A stretch of 64,000 bases of DNA. Source: Pseudovibrio sp. Alg231-02. GTDB taxonomy: Bacteria > Pseudomonadota > Alphaproteobacteria > Rhizobiales > Stappiaceae. The notes under the pieces were generated by a model that saw only the letters and a list, made by a program, of their open reading frames with translations, did not search any database and was not told where the DNA came from. Shown here piece by piece: positions 59,224 to 64,000 of this stretch (the first letter of the stretch is position 1; each line of letters starts with the position of its first letter). Location of the stretch: positions 883,068 to 947,067 of the forward strand of contig NZ_FREX01000001.1 in assembly GCF_900143565.1 (NCBI RefSeq), read 5' to 3'. The position numbers and the translations under genes were made by a program.

Positions 59224-60192
59224 TTAGTGACCTGCTCCAAGTTTACCCTGCATACCCTGAGCAGGTGCTTCTCCACCCAGAGCGCGTGTAATCGAGGTCA
59301 TGTTGTGGTCGATCATACCGATATACGTTCCTTCATAGGTATTGGACTGGCCCATCGCATCTGAGAAGAGCTCGCCGCCGACCTCGACCTTGTGGCCTTT
59401 GGCTGCGGCACCTTCGACCAGCGCACGTATGTTTCGCTCTGATACTGACGATTCAACAAACACTGCTGTGACTTTGCGGTCGACGAGAAGGTCAACCAGT
59501 GTCTCAATCCGCTGCAAACCAGCTTCTGAGTTGGTGGAGATGCCCTGAATGCCAACCACTTCCAAATTGAAGTCTCGGCCAAGATAGGTGAACGCATCAT
59601 GCGCTGTTACAAGAACACGGCGCTCCTGCGGTACCGTCTGGAGGATCTTATCGCCATAATTTGCCAGCTCCTGCACCTGCGCCAGATAGGCTGCTGCGTT
59701 GTCGCGATAGTCCTGCTCATTTTCAGGGTCCATGGAGACGAAGGCTTCGGTCACACCATTGATCGCGCCTTGCCAAAGGGTCGGGCTCATCCAGACGTGC
59801 GGGTCATAGCGACCAGCGTATGCGGTTGAACCTTCCAGCTTGGCAGAGTCGATGGTTTCACCGATGAAGAAGACAGGTTTACGTTTTTGAAGCTTCAGCA
59901 GCAGATCTTCCATCTGCGCTTCCAGAAACAAACCGTTTGCGAAAATCGCATCTGCGCGGCCCATCTTCACCACGTCAGAGCGGGTCTGGCGGTAGGAGTG
60001 CGGATCAATGCCTGTTCCCATTAGCGCTTCCACAGTGACGTTGTCACCGCCAACGGCACGCACAGCGTCAGCAACCATGCCCACTGTGGCAACCGCATTG
60101 ATCGGAGCCTTTGCAAGTGCCGCTGACAGGCTGGAAAAGCCTGCGAGAACCATCACTGTCACTGCAAACACAGCAGCTTTGAAGTAGCGCAT
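59224..60192 (-). CDS. sitA: metal-binding protein of a SitA/MntA-type transporter
   Basis: A 322-residue cluster A-I periplasmic metal-binding protein with an N-terminal signal (AAVFAVTVMVLAGFSSLSAA). Metal ligands typical of SitA/MntA are in GTGIDPHSYRQTRSD (His), YDPHVWMSPTLW (His), a conserved Glu in FVESSVSERN, and an Asp in TYIGMIDHN. The His-rich loop of zinc-binding ZnuA is absent, so Mn(II)/Fe(II) is more likely than Zn(II). ATG 60192 is preferred over 60240 because it places the signal peptide at the N-terminus. Confidence 0.88.
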   Translation of the reverse strand: MRYFKAAVFAVTVMVLAGFSSLSAALAKAPINAVATVGMVADAVRAVGGDNVTVEALMGTGIDPHSYRQTRSDVVKMGRADAIFANGLFLEAQMEDLLLKLQKRKPVFFIGETIDSAKLEGSTAYAGRYDPHVWMSPTLWQGAINGVTEAFVSMDPENEQDYRDNAAAYLAQVQELANYGDKILQTVPQERRVLVTAHDAFTYLGRDFNLEVVGIQGISTNSEAGLQRIETLVDLLVDRKVTAVFVESSVSERNIRALVEGAAAKGHKVEVGGELFSDAMGQSNTYEGTYIGMIDHNMTSITRALGGEAPAQGMQGKLGAGH

Positions 60193-60532
60193 AAAATCCA
60201 ACTTTCTAAAACGACTAGAGCAAACTTTCAGGCTCTTCATCTTTCGCAGTTCTCCGACCCAGCCACTTTGTTCCTGGCCAATATCTTCGCCCTGAGCTCT
60301 TTAAATAAAGATACCATCAGAATTTCTGCGGGCATCCTGTTTCTTCCTGCAGTCTAGTTGCAACTCATTCTTAATTGCAATATAAAAATGAAAGTTTCTG
60401 AAAATCGGTATTTTGCCGCCTCTTGGATGAACTGTGGGACGTGAGCAGAAAGTCGACCATCAATCAGGCCTAGTTGCCATTGCCTCTTATTTGCCAAAGG
60501 CTTATTTATAAGAGCAATGGGAGAGACCTGAC
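60193..60532. other. intergenic region between sitA and the MBL hydrolase
   Basis: 340 bases between divergent genes. It contains the TTGCAA palindromes at 60356-60381, the best candidate for metal-dependent control. Nothing else stands out. Confidence 0.5.
60356..60381. promoter_or_regulatory. paired TTGCAA palindromes, candidate Mur/Fur-type operator
   Basis: AGTTGCAACT (60356-60365) and ATTGCAAT (60374-60381) are perfect palindromes with a common TTGCAA core, separated by 8 bases. They lie 165-190 bases before sitA. Manganese-responsive Mur sites in alphaproteobacteria also contain TGCAA/TTGCA half-sites, as I recall, so metal control is plausible. Confidence 0.4.
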
Positions 60533-61450
60533 ATGAGCAAGATGGACTTCAATCGCGAATTTGATGCACGACACGGTGAGCTTGTTGCGATCACCGATGA
60601 GCTGTCGCGCGTAACCTGCAATAACCCGAGTGCCCTAACGTTTGCAGGAACTAACACTTTCCTTGTTGGTAAAAACGAGGTTGTTGTCATCGATCCGGGC
60701 CCGATGGATCTGGAGCATCTGGACGCTTTGATGAAGGCCATTGATGGCCGGCCCGTGAAGGCCATTCTCGTCAGCCACACCCATGTGGATCACTCCCCAC
60801 TTGCCGGCCCTTTGAAGGAAAAGACGGGTGCTCCTGTGATGGGGTGCGGACCTCACAAACGAGCTGTTTCATTTTCTGATATGGCAGAAACGCCAATGGA
60901 TGCGAGCTCTCAGAAGGACTTTGTGCCCGACGACGAGCTGGAAGATGGCACCAAAATCTCTGTTGATGGTGTGACAATTGAAGTGGTTGCAACGCCGGGA
61001 CACACAGAGAATCACCTGTCTTTCGCCCTTCCTGAGCAAGGTGTGATGCTGCCCGGTGATCACGTGATGGCCTGGTCGACCACCATTGTGGCGCCGCCAG
61101 ACGGGTCCATGAACGCCTATATGAAGTCACTGGACAAGCTCATGGCGCGCAGTGAAACCCGCTACTTCCCGTCTCATGGCGGCGAGGTAAACAACCCGAA
61201 GGTCTTTCTCCCCCAGTTGAAGCAGCATCGTCAGATGCGCTCCGATGCTATTCTTGAGCGTTTGCGTGCGGGGGATGATGAGGTCATGACCATGGTGAAA
61301 GCCATTTACACAGATGTGGACCCAAAGCTGCATGGGGCAGCGGCGCTCAATGTTCTTGCACAACTGGATGATCTCATCGCTCAAGGGGTTGTCATGTGCG
61401 ATGCGAAGGTTACACTCTCCGCAAAATTCACGTTGCGTGAGCTGACATAG
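60533..61450 (+). CDS. MBL-fold metallo-hydrolase (LACTB2-like)
   Basis: A 305-residue metallo-beta-lactamase-fold hydrolase: AILVSHTHVDHSPLAGPL (the HxHxDH metal site, about residue 84), VVATPGHTENHLSF (His), MLPGDHVMAWSTTIVAPPDG (bridging Asp) and YFPSHGGEV (last His). The C-terminal segment (about 220-305) has the winged-helix-like form of LACTB2-type proteins, which act on RNA or small esters. The substrate is not evident. Confidence 0.88.
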   Translation: MSKMDFNREFDARHGELVAITDELSRVTCNNPSALTFAGTNTFLVGKNEVVVIDPGPMDLEHLDALMKAIDGRPVKAILVSHTHVDHSPLAGPLKEKTGAPVMGCGPHKRAVSFSDMAETPMDASSQKDFVPDDELEDGTKISVDGVTIEVVATPGHTENHLSFALPEQGVMLPGDHVMAWSTTIVAPPDGSMNAYMKSLDKLMARSETRYFPSHGGEVNNPKVFLPQLKQHRQMRSDAILERLRAGDDEVMTMVKAIYTDVDPKLHGAAALNVLAQLDDLIAQGVVMCDAKVTLSAKFTLRELT

Positions 61451-61512
61451 CTCAGCTTACACACTGTCAGGACACCCCAGAGAAACCGATCTCTCCAACA
61501 CTTAGAGACGTA

Positions 61513-62706
61513 ATGACCAGTATTTTTGACCAGAAGATCGATCGCAGAAACACTCATTCTCTTAAATGGGATGAGATGGAAAGTCGCTATGGCATCAGTC
61601 CTGATGACGGTTTGCCGATGTGGGTTGCAGATATGGATTTCCGCCCACCGCAAGCCGTGAACGACATGGTTGCCCGCGCTGCGGAGCACGGCATTAACGG
61701 CTATTACGGTAATGATGCGCCTTACAAAGAGGCTGTCATTTCCTGGATGAAGCGTCGTCACCAGTTCGATGTCTCTCCAGACTGGATCACAACAGTGCCG
61801 GGTGTTGTGGCTGGTTACTCCATGGCTATTCAGGCGTTTTCTGAGGAAGGTGATGGCGTCCTGGTGTTCTCACCAGTTTACCACGCATTTGGCCGCGCTG
61901 TGCGGGACAACAACCGCCGCCTTGTAGAAAGCCAGCTGATTGAGCGTGATGGTGCTTATTACATGGACTTCGACAATCTGGCTGATCAGGTTGATGAACG
62001 CACCAAGATCCTGTTGCTGTGCAGCCCTCACAACCCGGGTGGCCGTGTTTGGACTGCAGAGGAACTGACCCGCATTTGCGAGTTCTGCCTTGAGCACAAC
62101 ATCTTGATCATCTCTGATGAGATCCACCACGATCTCATTCTGGATGGCTCCAAGCATGTGGTCACCTCGACCCTGTCTGAGGCGATTGCAGAGCGGACGA
62201 TTACATTTACATCTGCCTCCAAGACCTTCAATCTGGCCGGTTTTGCGACAGCTGCGTGCATCATCAGCAACAAAGAGCTGCGTGATCAAATCCGCAAGGT
62301 CTTTACTGCTTGTGGAGTTCACGCCACCCCGCTCGGCTCGCAGGCCACAACTGAGGCTTACAACCATGGCGATGAATGGCTCACTGAGGCTTGCGATTAC
62401 ATTGCGGCTAATCAAGAGCTGCTGATTGAGGGGCTGGAAGCTGCTATCCCCGGCGCTAAAGTGATGCGCATGGCGAGCACCTATTTGCAGTGGGTCGACT
62501 TTAAAAATGTTGACCTGCCGTTTGATGAGATCGTCGCTCGAATCCAGAAGCAGGCGAAGGTCGCTGTCAACATCGGCAGCACATTTGGAAAAGGCGGAGA
62601 AACGTTCCTGCGGTTCAATCTGGCCTGTCCAAAATCGACCGTTGAAGAGGCTATCAAACGTTTGGAGGATGTTTTTGCAGATCTTCGCATCCAAACAAAC
62701 GCTTGA
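61513..62706 (+). CDS. MalY/PatB-type PLP-dependent C-S lyase
   Basis: A 397-residue fold-type I PLP enzyme of the cystathionine beta-lyase MalY/PatB group: LPMWVADMDFRPPQAV near the start (family hallmark), VFSPVYHAFGRAVRDNNRRL, LLCSPHNPGGRVWTAEELTR, ISDEIHHDLILDG (PLP Asp/Tyr region), FTSASKTFNLAGFATA (PLP lysine) and ETFLRFNLACPKSTVEEAI. It cleaves C-S bonds of cystathionine, cysteine or related substrates. A strong terminator follows. Confidence 0.9.
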   Translation: MTSIFDQKIDRRNTHSLKWDEMESRYGISPDDGLPMWVADMDFRPPQAVNDMVARAAEHGINGYYGNDAPYKEAVISWMKRRHQFDVSPDWITTVPGVVAGYSMAIQAFSEEGDGVLVFSPVYHAFGRAVRDNNRRLVESQLIERDGAYYMDFDNLADQVDERTKILLLCSPHNPGGRVWTAEELTRICEFCLEHNILIISDEIHHDLILDGSKHVVTSTLSEAIAERTITFTSASKTFNLAGFATAACIISNKELRDQIRKVFTACGVHATPLGSQATTEAYNHGDEWLTEACDYIAANQELLIEGLEAAIPGAKVMRMASTYLQWVDFKNVDLPFDEIVARIQKQAKVAVNIGSTFGKGGETFLRFNLACPKSTVEEAIKRLEDVFADLRIQTNA

Positions 62707-62735
62707 TTTCAAAGCTATATTTTGAGTTATCAAAG

Positions 62736-62763
62736 ATACGCCCATTTCTGGGCGTATTTTTTT
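62736..62763 (+). terminator. terminator of the C-S lyase gene
   Basis: ATACGCCCA-TTTC-TGGGCGTAT is a perfect 9-bp stem with a tetraloop, followed by TTTTTT, starting about 30 bases after the stop. Confidence 0.93.
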
Positions 62764-62905
62764 GTGGGGGCGTGACAATTATCACACACACATGCTATAA
62801 AATGAGTCATATTGAATTTACAGAGTTCAACGGCTTCCCCGGCTTCAGAACTCTCTGAGTTTCGCGATAGCCTTAAAGCGGTACTCGTTGTTCACGCAAG
62901 CTTTC

Positions 62906-62934
62906 ATAACCAGTGCTTCCCCGGCGCTGGTTAT
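62906..62934. other. strong hairpin in an intergenic region
   Basis: ATAACCAGTGC and GCGCTGGTTAT form an 11-bp stem with one wobble around TTCCCCG. It lies between the C-S lyase terminator and the end of the DUF1499 gene (62707-63012, about 306 bases with no gene). It could be a terminator-like end for the DUF1499 transcript or an unlabelled small repeat. Confidence 0.5.
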
Positions 62935-63012
62935 GTCGTTTCTGGGCCTGCTTTTATCTCCGGATCATACTCTACCAAACTGGCAGCAGCTCCTTTGACA
63001 GGTGCAGGCAGT

Positions 63013-63948
63013 TTACTGTGCAGGCTTTTGTGAGGGAATTGGCGCGGTCCCACGCTCTTTCAACATGGATGCAATTGAAGGTGGCAGTTCTAGCGGAGCT
63101 TCCAGCAGTGGCACGCTCTCTGAGATTGTTAGCCGAGGCGGCTCCTCAGCCTCGTCCTGCAGGACCAGCTCTGGCTCTTCAACCCGGGCTGTGATGCCGT
63201 AGTTTTGCAAGAGCACTTTATCCAGACTTGCCAGAAATCCTCTTATACGGCGGGCATTGGTGCCAAAATCATGACTGCCGAAGCGGGACGCAGAGCGGAT
63301 ATCCAAAAGTGTACCGACCCTATCCGGCTGGATGCGAATGGCGACATCATCCTTCAAAGAGAAGTATGGCATGCGTGCTTCCATGAGCAGGTAGGTGGGC
63401 TCGTCCGGGAAACCCGCGGGTAACTCGTAAATCACCTTCCACCCCATGCTGGAGGCGACGCTGGAAACAGCGTTATGCAGCTCAGGAGGAGGCAGGCGGA
63501 ACCGGCGCGGGACGATGTCTGGATAGCTGGCCTTTTGCATGAGCTGCTTGTCCTGCCCGATTTCATCATCAATACGATCTCCGGCAATCAGCGCAGGCGG
63601 CTCATCCATATCTGTTGAGACATCATTGAGTGGCGGGAACAGGTAGAGCCCCAGTGTGGCGATGAAAAGCGGGGCGAGGACGATGGCACCATAAAACGTG
63701 CCCAGAAAGCTGTTGCCAAACCCTTTGCCGCCGTTGTTCCACAGATCAACCACGGCCATGGCGGCCAGCACAATGGCAGCAGCCCCCATGAAAAAGCCGA
63801 TCACGAAGAGAACGAGCAGCACCTCTGTGTTGAACAGCTCGAAGTAATGGCCTGCAACGGAGAGAATAAGAAACGGAATCGCAATTGCGCCGATACGACG
63901 ACTGCGCAAGGCAGTGCGGGAATGTCTTAAGGGCAATTGCAGGGTCAT
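63013..63948 (-). CDS. DUF1499 domain membrane protein
   Basis: A 311-residue protein with three predicted membrane helices in the first 125 residues (AIAIPFLILSVAGHYFELFN, VLLVLFVIGFFMGAAAIVLA, YGAIVLAPLFIATLGLYLFP). A DUF1499 domain follows, about 140-260 (MGWKVIYELPAGFPDEPTYL, RMPYFSLKDDVAIRIQPD, DIRSASRFGSHDFGTNARRI, RGFLASLDKVL). The C-terminal tail is rich in Glu and Pro. The function is unknown; the domain is periplasmic or cytoplasmic near the membrane. The start ATG 63948 has a purine-rich AGAGAGTGGGA upstream. Confidence 0.82.
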   Translation of the reverse strand: MTLQLPLRHSRTALRSRRIGAIAIPFLILSVAGHYFELFNTEVLLVLFVIGFFMGAAAIVLAAMAVVDLWNNGGKGFGNSFLGTFYGAIVLAPLFIATLGLYLFPPLNDVSTDMDEPPALIAGDRIDDEIGQDKQLMQKASYPDIVPRRFRLPPPELHNAVSSVASSMGWKVIYELPAGFPDEPTYLLMEARMPYFSLKDDVAIRIQPDRVGTLLDIRSASRFGSHDFGTNARRIRGFLASLDKVLLQNYGITARVEEPELVLQDEAEEPPRLTISESVPLLEAPLELPPSIASMLKERGTAPIPSQKPAQ

Positions 63949-64000
63949 TCTATCCCACTCTCTTCAATCTGCAGCTCAGAGTTTAACGTAACCATTCAGC

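Noticed and set aside
1-64000. CRISPR arrays, insertion sequences, integrases, tRNA and rRNA genes.
   Set aside because: No regularly spaced 25-40-base repeats, no transposase or integrase motifs, no tRNA T-loop consensus and no rRNA-like stretches were seen.

Overview
The window looks like a chromosomal segment of an alphaproteobacterium of the Rhizobiales/Stappiaceae type. A Pseudovibrio-like organism is my best guess from moderate GC, gene content and repeat types, not from any search. Pointers are a GcrA cell-cycle regulator, a class I lysyl-tRNA synthetase, an alphaproteobacterial-style phoR-pstSCAB-phoU-phoB operon with a long PstA, DUF6460 and DUF1499 proteins, and dispersed palindromic intergenic repeats (…CCGAAAACCGGT…TTTTCGG… and …GGAACGCGCTCTA…). 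I found no rRNA, tRNA, CRISPR array, prophage or insertion sequence.

Layout. 1-0.7 kb: truncated low-complexity protein on the minus strand. 1.1-9.5 kb: LiuR-like MerR regulator, two small ABM/NIPSNAP proteins beside an ArsR-type regulator, and a fatty-acid beta-oxidation block (acyl-CoA dehydrogenase, GST, thiolase, FadJ-like protein) with a good operator in front. 9.5-11.5 kb: an unusual array of tandem GNAT acetyltransferase domains in which one repeat has collapsed. 11.6-17 kb: DUF6460, TetR-like, HDAC-like, MATE, alcohol dehydrogenase and WrbA genes. 17.2-25.9 kb: pyrD, DUF952, an S24-like regulator, a degenerate thermonuclease, a Ca/H antiporter, an SGNH hydrolase, lysK, a TerB-like protein, apaG and a CDP-alcohol phosphatidyltransferase. 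26-28.3 kb: two paralogous bacterial voltage-gated cation channels with different selectivity filters. 28.5-35.2 kb: DUF1810, a glycosyltransferase with a divergent solute-binding protein, a sterol-desaturase-family protein, an alpha/beta hydrolase and a dGTPase-like enzyme. 35.4-38.7 kb: hslO and argDF with a strong promoter followed at once by an intrinsic terminator. 39.4-48.9 kb: gcrA, a GNAT protein and the complete phosphate operon, with tandem Pho boxes in front of pstS. 49.5-55.9 kb: a TPR protein, an uncharacterised protein, an SRPBCC protein and a polyamine-type ABC transporter. 56.2-60.2 kb: a SitABCD-type manganese/iron transporter. 60.5-64 kb: an MBL hydrolase, a MalY/PatB-type C-S lyase and a DUF1499 membrane protein.

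Most of this is ordinary chromosome. The points I would follow up are (i) the two channels, whose filters read TLESWSM (canonical sodium type) and TLEGWSD (resembling the reported native calcium-channel filter of CavMr); (ii) the poly-GNAT protein with its decayed fourth repeat; (iii) large coiled-coil insertions in two unrelated ABC permeases, PstA and a PotB-like protein; (iv) the promoter-terminator arrangement in front of argD; and (v) several families of palindromic repeats, one sitting in the pstS leader. All calls come from reading the sequence and from memory of the families. No alignment or database search was run.
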